Positions 1 to 8,882 of a stretch of DNA of 45,078 nt are shown in pieces. The DNA comes from an uncultured Roseiarcus sp. (GTDB lineage: Bacteria > Pseudomonadota > Alphaproteobacteria > Rhizobiales > Beijerinckiaceae), in the NCBI GenBank assembly GCA_945957375.1, contig CAMFKX010000009.1, positions 1-45,078 of the forward strand, given 5' to 3'. The notes under the pieces are model-generated. The model was not told where the DNA came from. It searched no databases and saw only the letters and a program-made list of their open reading frames with translations. The translations under genes and the position numbers were made by a program. Position 1 is the first letter of the stretch. Each line of letters begins with the position of its first letter.

Positions 1-719
1 TCCTCGCGACGCGGCTCCTCGAAGGTGACGAACACCGCGAGCTGGTCCTGCAGGATGCGGGCGGCGTAGGCGAGCGAGTCCTCCGGCGTGATGGCGCCGT
101 TGGTCTCGATCGTCATGGTCAGCTTGTCCTTGTCGAGGTCCTGCCCCTCGCGGGTCGCCTCGACGCGATAGCTCACCTTCTTCACCGGAGAGAACATGCT
201 GTCGATCGGCAGGAGGCCGATCGGCGAATCCTCGGCCCGGTTGCGGTCGGCCGGGACATAGCCCTTGCCAGCCTGCACGGTGAACTCGATGCGCAGGTCC
301 GCGCCCTCGTCGAGGTTGCAGATCACCAGGCCGGGATTGAGGATCTGGATGTCGCCAGTGGTCTGGATGTCGCCGGCGGTGACCGGACCGGGACCGCGAC
401 GCTTGAGCACCAGACGCTTGACGCCCTCGCCCTGCATCTTGACCGCGATATCCTTGACGTTGAGCACGATGTCGACGACGTCTTCGCGGACGCCGGGGAT
501 CGACGAGAACTCGTGCAGGACGCCGTCGATGTGGATCGATGTGACGGCCGCCCCCTGCAGCGAGGACAGCAGCACGCGACGCAACGAGTTGCCGAGCGTC
601 TGACCGAAGCCACGCTCGAGCGGCTCGGCGACGACGGTCGCGATGCGCCGACTGTCGTCGCCGGGCGTCACCTCGAGCTTCTTCGGCTTGATCAGTTCTT
701 GCCAGTTCTTCTGGATCAC
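1..719 (-). CDS. rpoA: RNA polymerase alpha subunit, 3' end cut by window edge
   Basis: DNA-directed RNA polymerase alpha subunit, the scaffold that dimerises to recruit beta and beta'. About 239 residues are visible, covering the N-terminal dimerisation domain; the C-terminal domain lies beyond base 1. The protein opens with [16 protein letters not shown] and continues through [20 protein letters not shown], both highly characteristic of alphaproteobacterial RpoA. The start is a GTG at 717-719, with a purine-rich GGGAAGG upstream; I see no ATG that fits better. It follows rpsK by about 107 bp in the usual rpsM-rpsK-rpoA order, so rplQ is expected just outside the window. The identification is secure; only the C-terminus cannot be checked. 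Confidence 0.97.
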   Translation of the reverse strand, partial: MIQKNWQELIKPKKLEVTPGDDSRRIATVVAEPLERGFGQTLGNSLRRVLLSSLQGAAVTSIHIDGVLHEFSSIPGVREDVVDIVLNVKDIAVKMQGEGVKRLVLKRRGPGPVTAGDIQTTGDIQILNPGLVICNLDEGADLRIEFTVQAGKGYVPADRNRAEDSPIGLLPIDSMFSPVKKVSYRVEATREGQDLDKDKLTMTIETNGAITPEDSLAYAARILQDQLAVFVTFEEPRRE

Positions 720-826
720 GGGACGGAGCCTTCCCTTAGAAATATGCGCGTTTCGTCCGGCAAAGCGCGCGCCTCAGCCCGCATGGGCGCGCAGATCGGG
801 ACGAAGCGATCGGCGCGCCGTGGGCG

Positions 827-1216
827 TCAGACGCGGCGGCGCTTGCGCGGACGGCAGCCGTTGTGCGGAATCGGCGTCACGTCGCGGATTGAGGTTACGG
901 TGAAACCCGCCGCCTGGATCGCGCGCAGAGCCGACTCACGCCCCGAGCCCGGGCCGGAAACTTCGACTTCGAGCGTGCGCATGCCGTGCTCGGACGCCTT
1001 GCGGACGGCGTCCTCGGCGGCGATCTGAGCGGCGAACGGCGTCGACTTACGCGAGCCCTTGAAGCCCATAGTGCCGGCCGACGACCAGGAAATCGTGTTG
1101 CCCTGCGCGTCGGTGATGGTGATCATAGTGTTGTTGAACGTCGAGTTCACATGGGCCACGCCCGACACGATGTTCTTGCGTTCGCGACGGCGGACGCGGG
1201 TTGCCTCTTTTGCCAT
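827..1216 (-). CDS. rpsK: 30S ribosomal protein S11
   Basis: Small-subunit protein S11, which sits on the platform of the 30S particle near the E site. The 129-residue product starts [16 protein letters not shown], contains [15 protein letters not shown], and ends in the basic tail [11 protein letters not shown] typical of the family. An in-frame ATG five codons upstream exists, but the MAKE start at 1216 is preceded by GAAGGACC at good spacing and gives the standard family length. It lies between rpsM (61 bp upstream) and rpoA and is presumably transcribed from the promoter in front of rpsM. No unusual residues were noticed. Confidence 0.98.
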   Translation of the reverse strand: MAKEATRVRRRERKNIVSGVAHVNSTFNNTMITITDAQGNTISWSSAGTMGFKGSRKSTPFAAQIAAEDAVRKASEHGMRTLEVEVSGPGSGRESALRAIQAAGFTVTSIRDVTPIPHNGCRPRKRRRV

Positions 1217-1277
1217 TGTTCGGTCCTTCAAGCGCGCTCGAGCGCGTCAATTCCAAAAAGGGTTGAAACGAAGAGGA

Positions 1278-1646
1278 TCACTTCTTCTTGCCGGCGATCG
1301 GCTTCGCCTTGCCCTTGCGGGTGCGCGCGTTGGTGTGGGTGCGCTGGCCGCGGACCGGAAGCTGCTTGCGATGGCGCAAGCCGCGGTACGCGCCCAGATC
1401 CATCAGACGCTTGATGTTGATGGACACCTCGCGGCGAAGGTCGCCCTCGACGAGATAGTCGCGGTCGATCGTCTCGCGGATCTGCAGCACTTCCGCGTCG
1501 GACAGCTGCGCGACGCGGCGCTCGGCAGGAATGTGAACCTTCTCGCAAATCTCTTCGGCCTTCTTCGGGCCGATGCCGTGAATATACTGGAGCGCGATCA
1601 CGACACGCTTGTTGGTCGGAATATTGACGCCTGCGATACGAGCCAT
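1278..1646 (-). CDS. rpsM: 30S ribosomal protein S13
   Basis: Small-subunit head protein S13, which contacts the large subunit through inter-subunit bridges and the P-site tRNA. The 122-residue protein begins [15 protein letters not shown], has the helix-two-turn-helix signature [13 protein letters not shown], and ends with the basic [15 protein letters not shown] tail. It is the first gene of the rpsM-rpsK-rpoA unit. In most alphaproteobacteria adk and secY lie directly upstream; here the upstream neighbour is ntrC, 228 bp away, and a near-consensus promoter occupies the gap. The gene itself looks intact. Confidence 0.98.
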   Translation of the reverse strand: MARIAGVNIPTNKRVVIALQYIHGIGPKKAEEICEKVHIPAERRVAQLSDAEVLQIRETIDRDYLVEGDLRREVSINIKRLMDLGAYRGLRHRKQLPVRGQRTHTNARTRKGKAKPIAGKKK

Positions 1647-1816
1647 AAGCCCAAATCTCCATGTCGGCGGCGCTCAGGCAAAGCTGTGGCGCCGCGGTTG
1701 AGACCCTCTCGACGTCCGGTGGAGGCCGGCCCCTGTCGAGACACCCCGGTCAAACGCAAAAAGTCCCACGCGCTCTCAATCGGCGCCGGGACCCTGAACG
1801 CATTCGGGATTGGGCG

Positions 1817-1845
1817 CATATAGCCTCTGGCGCGCCCGACGTCAA
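1817..1845 (-). promoter_or_regulatory. Sigma-70-type promoter of rpsM-rpsK-rpoA
   Basis: Read on the minus strand, TTGACG (1840-1845) is separated by exactly 17 bases from TATATG (1817-1822), which is close to the housekeeping consensus in both boxes and in spacing. A transcript from here would have a leader of roughly 160 bases before the rpsM start at 1646. This would let the ribosomal protein genes be expressed independently of the nitrogen-regulated ntrBC operon upstream. Assignment is by pattern only. Confidence 0.65.
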
Positions 1846-1848
1846 CCG

Positions 1849-1870
1849 AAGCGGTTTACGTGAACCGCTT
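1849..1870 (-). repeat. Inverted repeat just after ntrC stop
   Basis: An 8-base perfect stem (AAGCGGTT / AACCGCTT) with a 6-base loop lies 5 bases beyond the ntrC stop codon and directly upstream of the rpsM -35 box. It lacks a T-tract, so it is not a canonical intrinsic terminator. It could weaken read-through from ntrC, protect the ntrC mRNA 3' end, or be an operator for the rpsM promoter. Confidence 0.4.
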
Positions 1871-1874
1871 CCTT

Positions 1875-3362
1875 TCATCGGAAAGTCGGCATGTCGCGGA
1901 GATTGAGGTCTCGAATCTTCTTTCGCAGCGTGTTGCGGTTGAGGCCAAGGATTTCCGCGGCCTTGATCTGATTCCCGCGCGTCACCGCCAGGGTCGCCGC
2001 GATCAACGGCGCTTCGAGGTCGTGTAGGACCCGGTGATAGAGGCCGACCTGGGGCGTGGCGCCGCCGAACGATCGGAAGAGATCGGCGATCGCGCGCTCC
2101 ATCGCCCCGGTGAAGCCTTCGCCGCTGATCGGACTGGGCGAAGGCTGGCGATGGCGCGAGTCCTCGCCGGCGACGGGCGCGGCCGCGACGGACGGCGGAC
2201 CGCCCGCGCTGAGTTCGGTTTCGATCAGGCTTTCGGAGATCACGTCCTGCGGATAAAGCGCGGCGAGGCGGCGCGTCAGGTTTTCCAGCTCCCTGACGTT
2301 CCCCGGCCAGGGATAGCGCTTCAACCGCTCCATCGCCGCCGGCTCGAACGCCTTGATCGGCAGCCCCTCGAGCGCGCCGCGCTGGAAGAAGGCGCGCACC
2401 AGGTCGGGAACGTCCTCCGGGCGCTCGCGAAGCGGCGGCAGCCGAAGCGGCACGACGTTGAGCCGGAAGAACAGATCCTCGCGGAAGGCGCCCTGCTGGA
2501 TCGCAAAGCGCAAGTCCTTGTTGGTGGCGGCGACGATCCGCACGTTGGTCTTGATCGGCGTGCGGCCGCCGACGGTGGTGTATTCGCCCTGCTGGAGCAC
2601 GCGCAGGAGGCGCGTCTGGGCCTCCATCGGCATGTCGCCGATCTCGTCGAGGAACAACGTGCCGCCCTCGGCTTGTTCGAACCGCCCGACCGAGCGGGCG
2701 GCGGCGCCGGTGAACGCGCCCTTCTCGTGGCCGAAAAGCTCGCTCTCGATCAGGTCGCGCGGAATCGCGGCCATGTTGATAGCGACGAACGGCCCGCCCT
2801 TGCGCTTGCCGTAGTCGTGCAGGGCGCGCGCGACGAGCTCCTTCCCGGTGCCGGATTCGCCGGAGATCATCACGGTGAGGTCGGTCTGCATCAGCCGCGC
2901 CAGCACCCGGAAGATGTCCTGCATCGCGGGCGAACGGCCGACGATCGGCATGACCTCGGTCGGCGCGTGGTCGTCGGGCTCCTCGCGCCGCCGCTTCGGC
3001 TCGGCGAGGGCGCGCCCCACGATGGACACCAGCTCGCGCAGGTCGAACGGTTTGGGCAGATATTCGTATGCGCCGCGCTCCGACGCCTTGATCGCCGTCA
3101 TGAACGTATTCTGCGCGCTCATCACGATGATCGGCAGGTCGGGGCGAATGCGTTTGATCCGCGGCAGGAGATCGAAGGCGTTGTCGTCGGGCATCACCAC
3201 GTCGGTGATCACCAGGTCGCCCTCCCCGGCCGCAACCCAACGCCAGAGGCCCGCCACCGTCCCGGTCGAGCGAACTTCGTAGCCAGCCCGCGACAGAGCC
3301 TGATTCAGAACGGTGCGTATGCCAGCGTCGTCGTCCGCAACCAGAATTTGCCCTGACGGCAT
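1875..3362 (-). CDS. ntrC: Nitrogen regulation response regulator NtrC (sigma-54 activator)
   Basis: Response regulator that, when phosphorylated by NtrB, activates sigma-54 promoters for nitrogen assimilation. The 495-residue protein has a receiver domain (about 1-120; acidic pocket ADDD at 9-12, phospho-acceptor D54 in VITDVVMPD), an AAA+ domain with Walker A GESGTGKE and the sigma-54-contact loop GAFTGA, and a C-terminal Fis-type helix-turn-helix ([20 protein letters not shown]). The ATG at 3362 is preferred over a longer in-frame ORF because the receiver domain begins immediately and GAAGGAG lies upstream. It starts 37 bp after ntrB. The linker around residues 405-425 carries a Pro/Ser-rich stretch that overlaps a perfect DNA palindrome. 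The usual downstream ntrYX pair is absent. Confidence 0.95.
   Translation of the reverse strand: MPSGQILVADDDAGIRTVLNQALSRAGYEVRSTGTVAGLWRWVAAGEGDLVITDVVMPDDNAFDLLPRIKRIRPDLPIIVMSAQNTFMTAIKASERGAYEYLPKPFDLRELVSIVGRALAEPKRRREEPDDHAPTEVMPIVGRSPAMQDIFRVLARLMQTDLTVMISGESGTGKELVARALHDYGKRKGGPFVAINMAAIPRDLIESELFGHEKGAFTGAAARSVGRFEQAEGGTLFLDEIGDMPMEAQTRLLRVLQQGEYTTVGGRTPIKTNVRIVAATNKDLRFAIQQGAFREDLFFRLNVVPLRLPPLRERPEDVPDLVRAFFQRGALEGLPIKAFEPAAMERLKRYPWPGNVRELENLTRRLAALYPQDVISESLIETELSAGGPPSVAAAPVAGEDSRHRQPSPSPISGEGFTGAMERAIADLFRSFGGATPQVGLYHRVLHDLEAPLIAATLAVTRGNQIKAAEILGLNRNTLRKKIRDLNLRDMPTFR
2114..2146. repeat. 10-bp perfect palindrome inside ntrC linker
   Basis: AGCCTTCGCC at 2114-2123 and GGCGAAGGCT at 2137-2146 form a perfect 10-base stem with a 13-base loop. 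It falls in the variable linker between the AAA+ and HTH domains and encodes the Pro/Ser/Gly-rich stretch [12 protein letters not shown]. The sequence resembles the small palindromic elements found between genes elsewhere in this window, so it may be an in-frame insertion of such an element. Confidence 0.5.
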
Positions 3363-3399
3363 CCGCAACGCTCCTTCGCCAACCACCCACCCGACGCCA

Positions 3400-4512
3400 T
3401 CAGGCCGTGCCTCGGGGACGATTCGACTGCAGCGGCATGAGAACGCGGAACGTCGTCCTGCGCGGATGCGACTCGCACTCGACGATGCCGCCGTGATCGC
3501 CCACAAGTTTGGCTACCAGTGCAAGTCCCAGACCAGAACCCTGAGCCTTGGTGGTGACGAACGGATCGAACAGGTTGGCCGCGATGTCCGCCGGAATCCC
3601 GGGACCATTGTCGCGCACGCAGATTTCGAGCGGCAGCGACACCGGCTCCGCGTTCTTGCCGGAGCGCAACCGGACCCCGGGACGATAGGCGGTCGTGATT
3701 GTGATTTCTCCGTCGATGCCGTCTTCTCCAATAGCCTCAGCGGCGTTCTTGATGAGATTGAGGAAGACCTGGATCAGTTGGTCGCGCGAACCGTGGATCG
3801 GCGGAAGCGAGGGATCATAATTTTCCACGAGCCGGACATGGCGAGCAAAGCCGGCCTGAGCCAGTCGCTTCACGTGATCGAGCACCGCGTGAATGTTGAG
3901 GCTTTCCCATTGCGAAGGGGTCGAATCCGCGAAGGACTGCATCCGGTCGACCAGTTTCACGATCCGGTCGGTCTCGTCGCAAATCAGCCGGGTCAGCGCA
4001 CGGTCCTCGTCGCCGACGCCTGCCTCGAGCAACTGAGCCGCGCCGCGAATGCCCGAAAGCGGGTTCTTGATCTCATGCGCAAGCATGGCGCCGAGCGCCG
4101 TCACCGAGCGGGCGGCGCTGCGATGGGTCAATTGCCTGTCTATTTTTTCAGCAATTGCCCGTTCCTGAAGCATGATTGCGACGGATTCTCCCGCTGGCGG
4201 CAAGGGAGCGATGAAAACGTCGACAGGGCCGCGATTGCCGGTCCTCTGCGTCGAGATGTCGATCTTATAGCCCGCCACGGTCGCGTTATTCTTGCGCGTG
4301 TCGGCGACCAGGCCAAGGACGGGGGAGCCGAACGGCAGGAGTTCCTCGAGCCGGGAGCGCAGCAGTGTTCCGCGTCCCATGTCGAAGAAGTTCTCGGCCG
4401 CGATGTTGGCGTCGACCACGAGGCCGTGCCCGTCGACCGTGACCAGCGGCTGCGCAAGCGCATTCAGAATCTTCAACGCGTCCGGGCGCGGGCGGTTGAA
4501 AGGCGCCGTCAA
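3400..4512 (-). CDS. ntrB: Nitrogen sensor histidine kinase NtrB
   Basis: Cytoplasmic PII-controlled sensor kinase/phosphatase that phosphorylates NtrC under nitrogen limitation. The 370 residues comprise an N-terminal PAS-like domain (about 10-125, [16 protein letters not shown]), the H-box with phospho-acceptor H146 in [20 protein letters not shown], the N-box ([12 protein letters not shown]), and G-boxes ([16 protein letters not shown]). No membrane segment is visible, as expected for NtrB. The start appears to be TTG at 4512, overlapping the dusB stop by four bases (TTGA), so the two genes are translationally coupled. The dusB-ntrB-ntrC order is the classical alphaproteobacterial one. Confidence 0.95.
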   Translation of the reverse strand: MTAPFNRPRPDALKILNALAQPLVTVDGHGLVVDANIAAENFFDMGRGTLLRSRLEELLPFGSPVLGLVADTRKNNATVAGYKIDISTQRTGNRGPVDVFIAPLPPAGESVAIMLQERAIAEKIDRQLTHRSAARSVTALGAMLAHEIKNPLSGIRGAAQLLEAGVGDEDRALTRLICDETDRIVKLVDRMQSFADSTPSQWESLNIHAVLDHVKRLAQAGFARHVRLVENYDPSLPPIHGSRDQLIQVFLNLIKNAAEAIGEDGIDGEITITTAYRPGVRLRSGKNAEPVSLPLEICVRDNGPGIPADIAANLFDPFVTTKAQGSGLGLALVAKLVGDHGGIVECESHPRRTTFRVLMPLQSNRPRGTA

Positions 4513-5531
4513 GCCGCGTCCTCCAGGATTTCACCGTCGAAGGCGCGTTCGAGAAGGACTGTCGCGCGCCTTGCGTCGTCAGTCGTGACCAGTTCGAGCC
4601 GCAGGGCGGCAGAAGCGCCCGCCGCCTCGGCATAGGCCGCGAGATGTTTTCGTGCGTGGCGAAGCCCGGCGCGGACGCCAAGCTTCCCGAGAAGCCAGTC
4701 GAGGTGCTGAACAGCCGCCTCGCGGCGGAGGTCAACTCCCGGCAGCCGGACCGGCCCGCCCTCGGCGAGCGCTCGCGAAATTGCGCCGACGAGCCAGGGC
4801 GCGCCGACCGCTGCCCTGCCGACCATCACGCCTTGCGCTCCCGAGCACGTCAGCATCGCGACCGCGTCATCAAGGCTGGCGCAGTCGCCGTTGACCACAA
4901 CCGGGACGGAGACGGCGTCGACCACGGCGCGCGCAGCCGTCCAGTCGGCCCGGCCCTCGTAGAATTGCGCACGCGTGCGGCCATGCACGATCACCATCTG
5001 GACGCCGACCCGCTCCGCACGAGCCGCGAGTTCCGGCGCGTTGAGCGAGGCGGCATCCCATCCGAGCCGCATCTTGAGGGTCACAGGAACCGAGGACGCC
5101 TGGACCACCGCCGATATCAAACGCTCCGCGTGGTCGAGATCGCGCATGAGGGCTGCGCCCGCGAGCGCCCCCGACACGCGCCGCGCCGGGCACCCCATGT
5201 TGATGTCGATGATCTCCGCGCCGGCGCCCGCGACCCGGCGCGCCGTCTCCGCCATCGCCGCCGGCTCGCGTCCGACCAACTGCACCGCATGCGGCGAAAC
5301 GCCCTCGCCCTCCGCGCGAACGGCGGCCTCCGCGTCGCCTTCGAGGAAGGCTTCGGCAGCCACCATCTCGGAAAACGCAAGGGAGGCGCCGAACCGGCGC
5401 GCGAGTCTCCTCATGCCGAGGTCGGAGACGCCGGACATCGGAGCGAGCATCGCCGTCCCGTCAAGCCGCAGGGAACCAACAGCGATCGAACTCCGGCCGC
5501 CCAATTTTTGTGCACTCTCCATGTTGCCCAT
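4509..5531 (-). CDS. dusB: tRNA dihydrouridine synthase (DusB/NifR3 family)
   Basis: FMN-dependent enzyme reducing uridine to dihydrouridine in tRNA D-loops; in alphaproteobacteria this gene was originally named nifR3 for its position before ntrBC. The TIM-barrel protein shows the substrate/FMN motif APMSGVSD near the N-terminus, the catalytic cysteine in [36 protein letters not shown], and [12 protein letters not shown] near the phosphate site. The start is uncertain: ATG at 5531 (340 residues) or 5522 (337) are both sensible, whereas the longer ORF upstream has no family similarity. It is the first gene of dusB-ntrB-ntrC and overlaps ntrB by four bases. The usual upstream ispDF is not present. 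Confidence 0.93.
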   Translation of the reverse strand: MGNMESAQKLGGRSSIAVGSLRLDGTAMLAPMSGVSDLGMRRLARRFGASLAFSEMVAAEAFLEGDAEAAVRAEGEGVSPHAVQLVGREPAAMAETARRVAGAGAEIIDINMGCPARRVSGALAGAALMRDLDHAERLISAVVQASSVPVTLKMRLGWDAASLNAPELAARAERVGVQMVIVHGRTRAQFYEGRADWTAARAVVDAVSVPVVVNGDCASLDDAVAMLTCSGAQGVMVGRAAVGAPWLVGAISRALAEGGPVRLPGVDLRREAAVQHLDWLLGKLGVRAGLRHARKHLAAYAEAAGASAALRLELVTTDDARRATVLLERAFDGEILEDAA

Positions 5532-5636
5532 AATGTCATCAGGCGAATGCAGAACGCAAGAAGAGCCTCCCTTTGCGAGAACATTTCGCGTCGGGATCGA
5601 CTTGACGACTCGGGGGCGGTCGTCGAGACGTGCCCG

Positions 5637-5918
5637 ATGACGACGCAAGACGCGCCCCCGAACCTCGACTCGTTATTGGTCGAGCTTTGCAGACATGCGC
5701 CATCGAGAGGGTCGATCTCTCCGATCGACGCCGCCAAGGCGTACGCAGATTCGCGCGGCGAGGACGAACTCGGTTGGCGGTCGCACCTGACCGCTGTGCG
5801 GCGGGCGGCGGTCCGCCTTGCGCTCGACGGTCGATTGGTCATCTATCGCAAAGGCAAGGTCGTGGATCCGACCGATTTTCGTGGAGTCTATCGGCTCGGC
5901 CCGCCATCGGCCGACTAG
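5637..5918 (+). CDS. DUF3253 small protein
   Basis: A 93-residue protein that looks like the DUF3253 family: a compact helical protein with LDSLLVELCRHAP, a central SPIDAAKAYA stretch, WRSHLTAVRRAAVRLALDGRL and a C-terminal GKVVDPTDFRGVYRLG, resembling a winged-helix fold. Function is unknown. No signal peptide or membrane segment is seen. It is transcribed divergently from dusB, starting 105 bp away, and is followed by 151 bp of non-coding sequence before cysK. The ATG at 5637 was chosen because the conserved part begins shortly after it; the open frame extends far upstream as an antisense shadow of dusB. Confidence 0.8.
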   Translation: MTTQDAPPNLDSLLVELCRHAPSRGSISPIDAAKAYADSRGEDELGWRSHLTAVRRAAVRLALDGRLVIYRKGKVVDPTDFRGVYRLGPPSAD

Positions 5919-6069
5919 GTTCGCGTCGCCTGCCGGGCGGATTGGCGTTTACGCCTCGCGGCGTCCCGGGCGATCTTCAGGTTCGCCGGCGCACAATGGT
6001 TTCTTGGACGGCGCTTGTCGCAACCCGGCGGACGGGCGTAACATTCCGGAAATAACACGGGAATTTTGC

Positions 6070-7104
6070 ATGACGGTTCGTCGCGATGTCGTCGACGCCA
6101 TAGGGCGCACGCCGCTTATTCGCCTCCGCGCGGCGTCGGAGGCGACGGGCTGCACGATCCTCGGCAAGGCCGAGTTCATGAATCCGGGCGGCTCGGTGAA
6201 GGACAGGGCCGCGATCGCGATCGTCAAGGACGCGATCGCCCGCGGCGCGCTGCGTCCCGGCGGCGTCATCGTCGAGGGCACCGCGGGCAACACCGGCATC
6301 GGCATCGCCATGGTCGCGGCCGCCCTCGGCTATCGAACGGTGATCGTCATCCCCGACACCCAGTCGCAGGAGAAGAAGGACATGCTGCGCATGGCGGGGG
6401 CGGAGCTGATCGAGGTTCCGGCGGTCCCCTACGCCAATCCGAACAACTACGTGCGCTACTCCGGCCGGCTGGCCGAGGCGCTGGCGAAGACCGAGCCCGG
6501 CGGCGCCGTCTGGGCCAACCAGTTCGACAACGTCGCCAATCGACAGGGCCACTATGAGACGACGGGACCGGAGATCTACGACGACCTAGACGGCAAGGTC
6601 GACGGCTTCGTATGCGCCGTCGGCTCGGGCGGCACGCTCGCGGGCGTCGGCATGGCGCTCAAGGAGCGGAACCGCAACATCAAGATCGGGCTCGCCGACC
6701 CGCCGGGCGCGTCGCTCTACGCCTATTACACGACCGGCGAACTCAAGGCGTCCGGCTCGTCGATCACTGAAGGAATCGGCCAGGGGCGGATCACCGCCAA
6801 TCTCGAGGGCGCGCCGGTCGACCTCGCCTTCCAGATCCCCGACGAGGAGGCGCTGCCAATCGTGTTCGATCTGGTGGTCCAGGAAGGGCTGCTGCTCGGC
6901 GGCTCGTCGGGCGTCAACATCGCCGGCGCGATCCGGCTGGCGCGCGAACTCGGGGCCGGCCATACGATCGTGACCATCTTGTGCGACTCCGGCGCCCGCT
7001 ACGCGTCGAAACTGTTCAACCCGGACTTCCTGAGGTCGAAGCAACTGTCCGTTCCCGCCTGGCTCGAAGCCAAGGGCCAGGCGCCCGAGGTTTTCGTCCG
7101 ATGA
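6070..7104 (+). CDS. cysK: Cysteine synthase A (O-acetylserine sulfhydrylase)
   Basis: PLP-dependent enzyme making cysteine from O-acetylserine and sulfide in the cytoplasm. The 344-residue protein carries the PLP lysine K44 in NPGGSVKDR, the phosphate-binding EGTAGNTGIGIA loop, VGSGGTLAGVG, and GLLLGGSSGVNIAGA near the C-terminus. The family is usually 310-345 residues. The ATG at 6070 fits the family N-terminus (DAIGRTPLIRL); the open frame continues upstream without similarity. The stop overlaps the alaX start (ATGA), so the genes are coupled. The GTAGNT loop suggests the subgroup found with alaX and sseA in rhizobia rather than the enterobacterial GTSGNT type. Confidence 0.93.
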   Translation: MTVRRDVVDAIGRTPLIRLRAASEATGCTILGKAEFMNPGGSVKDRAAIAIVKDAIARGALRPGGVIVEGTAGNTGIGIAMVAAALGYRTVIVIPDTQSQEKKDMLRMAGAELIEVPAVPYANPNNYVRYSGRLAEALAKTEPGGAVWANQFDNVANRQGHYETTGPEIYDDLDGKVDGFVCAVGSGGTLAGVGMALKERNRNIKIGLADPPGASLYAYYTTGELKASGSSITEGIGQGRITANLEGAPVDLAFQIPDEEALPIVFDLVVQEGLLLGGSSGVNIAGAIRLARELGAGHTIVTILCDSGARYASKLFNPDFLRSKQLSVPAWLEAKGQAPEVFVR

Positions 7105-7823
7105 CCGAGACGCTTTTCCGCGACGACGCTTATCGCCAGGAGACTCCGGCGACAGTCGTCTCGGCGGAGGCCCGCGGCGTCGTCCTCGACCGCACCGTGT
7201 TCTATCCCCAAGGCGGCGGTCAGCCCGGCGATCAGGGCGCGCTGGTCCTCGAAGGCGGCGCTTTCGTCCCGATCGTCAACACGGTCTACGACGCCGACCG
7301 CAAGACCATCCTGCACGTTCCCGCCGAAGGCGCGCCCCTCCCCGCGCCCGGCGCCACGGTCACGGCGCGGATCGACTGGGAAAAGCGCTACCGGCGGATG
7401 CGCGCGCACACCGCCCTGCATCTCCTCTCCGTCGCCCTGCCCTATCCGGTCACTGGCGGGGCGGTCGGCGACGCCGAGGGGCGGCTCGACTTCGACTGCG
7501 AGGCGACGCTCGACAAGGCCGAGGTCGAGCGCAAGCTCAACGACCTGATCGCGCTCAACGCGCCGGTCGGCTTCCGCTGGATCAGCGACGAGGAGCTCGA
7601 CGCCAATCCGGCGCTGGTCAAGACCATGTCGGTCAAGCCCCCGCGCGGCGCCGGCAAGGTGCGCCTGGTCGCGATCGAATCCATGGACCTGCAGCCCTGC
7701 GGCGGCACCCATGTCGCGCGCACCGGCGAGATCGGCCGCGCCGCGGTCACCCAGATCGAGAAGAAGGGACGGATCAACCGCCGCGTGCGGATCGTCCTTT
7801 CCGAACCCGGAAGCGGATCATGA
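7101..7823 (+). CDS. alaX: Trans-acting alanyl-tRNA editing protein (AlaX)
   Basis: Free-standing homologue of the alanyl-tRNA synthetase editing domain, which hydrolyses Ser- (and Gly-) mischarged tRNA-Ala. The 240-residue protein has the FYPQGGGQPGDQG segment of the N-terminal beta-barrel and the complete zinc site: H103 and H107 in HTALH, and C200 and H204 in CGGTH. The ATG at 7101 overlaps the cysK stop and its own stop overlaps the sseA start, each by four bases. Co-transcription with cysK suggests a link between serine/cysteine flux and mistranslation control; that link is inference. Whether it also edits other tRNAs cannot be judged. Confidence 0.92.
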   Translation: MTETLFRDDAYRQETPATVVSAEARGVVLDRTVFYPQGGGQPGDQGALVLEGGAFVPIVNTVYDADRKTILHVPAEGAPLPAPGATVTARIDWEKRYRRMRAHTALHLLSVALPYPVTGGAVGDAEGRLDFDCEATLDKAEVERKLNDLIALNAPVGFRWISDEELDANPALVKTMSVKPPRGAGKVRLVAIESMDLQPCGGTHVARTGEIGRAAVTQIEKKGRINRRVRIVLSEPGSGS

Positions 7824-8665
7824 CCTCCCCCAACTTCTGCACCACCGCGGAACTCGCCGCCGAACTTCACGACCCCAACCTCGGCGTGATCGACGGCTCC
7901 TGGCACCTGCCCAACACCGGGCGGCGCGGGGTGATCGAGTTCCCGCTCGGCCATGTCCCCGGCGCGGTCTATTTCGACATCGACACGATCGCCGACGCCG
8001 ACAGCGGCCTGCCGCACATGCTGCCGAAGCCCGATCTGCTGGCGAAGGCCATGACCGAACTCGGCCTCGGCGACGGCATGCGCTTCGTCGTCTACGACGT
8101 GCTCGGCCTGTTCGCGGCGGCGCGGGTGTGGTGGACGCTGCGCGCCTACGGCGCGCACGACGTGCGCATCCTCGAAGGTGGCCTGACCAAATGGATCATC
8201 GAGGGCCGTCCGCTCGAAACCGGCCCGGCGCATCCGAAGCCGCGCGCCTTCACCCCGAGGCTCGACGACAAGTTCGTCGCCTCGCTCGACGAGGTGCGCT
8301 CGGCGCTCGCGACCGGCTCGGCGCAGGTGGTGGACGCCCGCCCGGGCGACCGGTTCCGGGGCGAGGCGCCCGAGCCGCGACCCGGCCTGAAGAGCGGGCA
8401 TATGCCGGGCGCGCTCAACCTGCCGTTCGGCGAGGTCGTGGCGCACGGTCGACTGAAGTCCCGCGACGCCCTCCGGGCGATCTTCGCCGAACGGCGGATC
8501 GACCTCGGCAAGCCGGTCATCACGACCTGCGGCTCGGGCGTCAGCGCGGCGATCCTGGCGCTCGCGGTCGAGGAGGCCGGCGGCAAGGTCGAAGGCCTCT
8601 ACGACGGCTCCTGGGCGGAATGGGGCGGCCGCGACGACTGCCCCGTCGCCACCGGGGCGGCGTAG
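7820..8665 (+). CDS. sseA: 3-mercaptopyruvate sulfurtransferase
   Basis: Two-domain rhodanese that transfers sulfur from 3-mercaptopyruvate to thiol acceptors or cyanide. The 281-residue length matches the family. The N-terminal inactive rhodanese domain ends around residue 130; the C-terminal domain has VDARPGDRFRG and the catalytic loop CGSGVSA with C237, the CG(S/T)GV form being typical of mercaptopyruvate rather than thiosulfate sulfurtransferases. No signal peptide is visible, so it is cytoplasmic. It is the last gene of cysK-alaX-sseA and is followed by a hairpin that may end the operon. Cysteine made by CysK can be transaminated to 3-mercaptopyruvate, this enzyme's substrate. Confidence 0.92.
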   Translation: MTSPNFCTTAELAAELHDPNLGVIDGSWHLPNTGRRGVIEFPLGHVPGAVYFDIDTIADADSGLPHMLPKPDLLAKAMTELGLGDGMRFVVYDVLGLFAAARVWWTLRAYGAHDVRILEGGLTKWIIEGRPLETGPAHPKPRAFTPRLDDKFVASLDEVRSALATGSAQVVDARPGDRFRGEAPEPRPGLKSGHMPGALNLPFGEVVAHGRLKSRDALRAIFAERRIDLGKPVITTCGSGVSAAILALAVEEAGGKVEGLYDGSWAEWGGRDDCPVATGAA

Positions 8666-8670
8666 CCGCA

Positions 8671-8693
8671 GCGCCGGCTCCCGCAGCCGGCGC
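8671..8693 (+). terminator. Hairpin after sseA, possible terminator
   Basis: A perfect 9-base GC-rich stem (GCGCCGGCT / AGCCGGCGC) with a 5-base loop begins five bases after the sseA stop and is followed by ATTTC, a weak T-rich tail. It probably ends the cysK-alaX-sseA transcript. The remaining gap to 8882 shows no other clear feature. Confidence 0.5.
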
Positions 8694-8882
8694 ATTTCAA
8701 AGCGGCTCAATCCTTTCAGGGCCCTGGTGGCGAAATCGAGTCGACGGCTCGCCCACGAGGTCATTCGCCACAAGAATGCCATCATGGAGGCCCGCGCCGT
8801 ATGCCGTGCGGGCGATGCGAAATTGTCCTGTCATCGTTCTCGCGCATCCTGACCGAAGCAGTCTGGAAACGGAAACGAAGCC

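Noticed and set aside
4644-5636. Long plus-strand open frame upstream of the DUF3253 gene
   Set aside because: It is antisense to dusB, Arg/His-rich and without family similarity; only the last 93 codons are a plausible gene.
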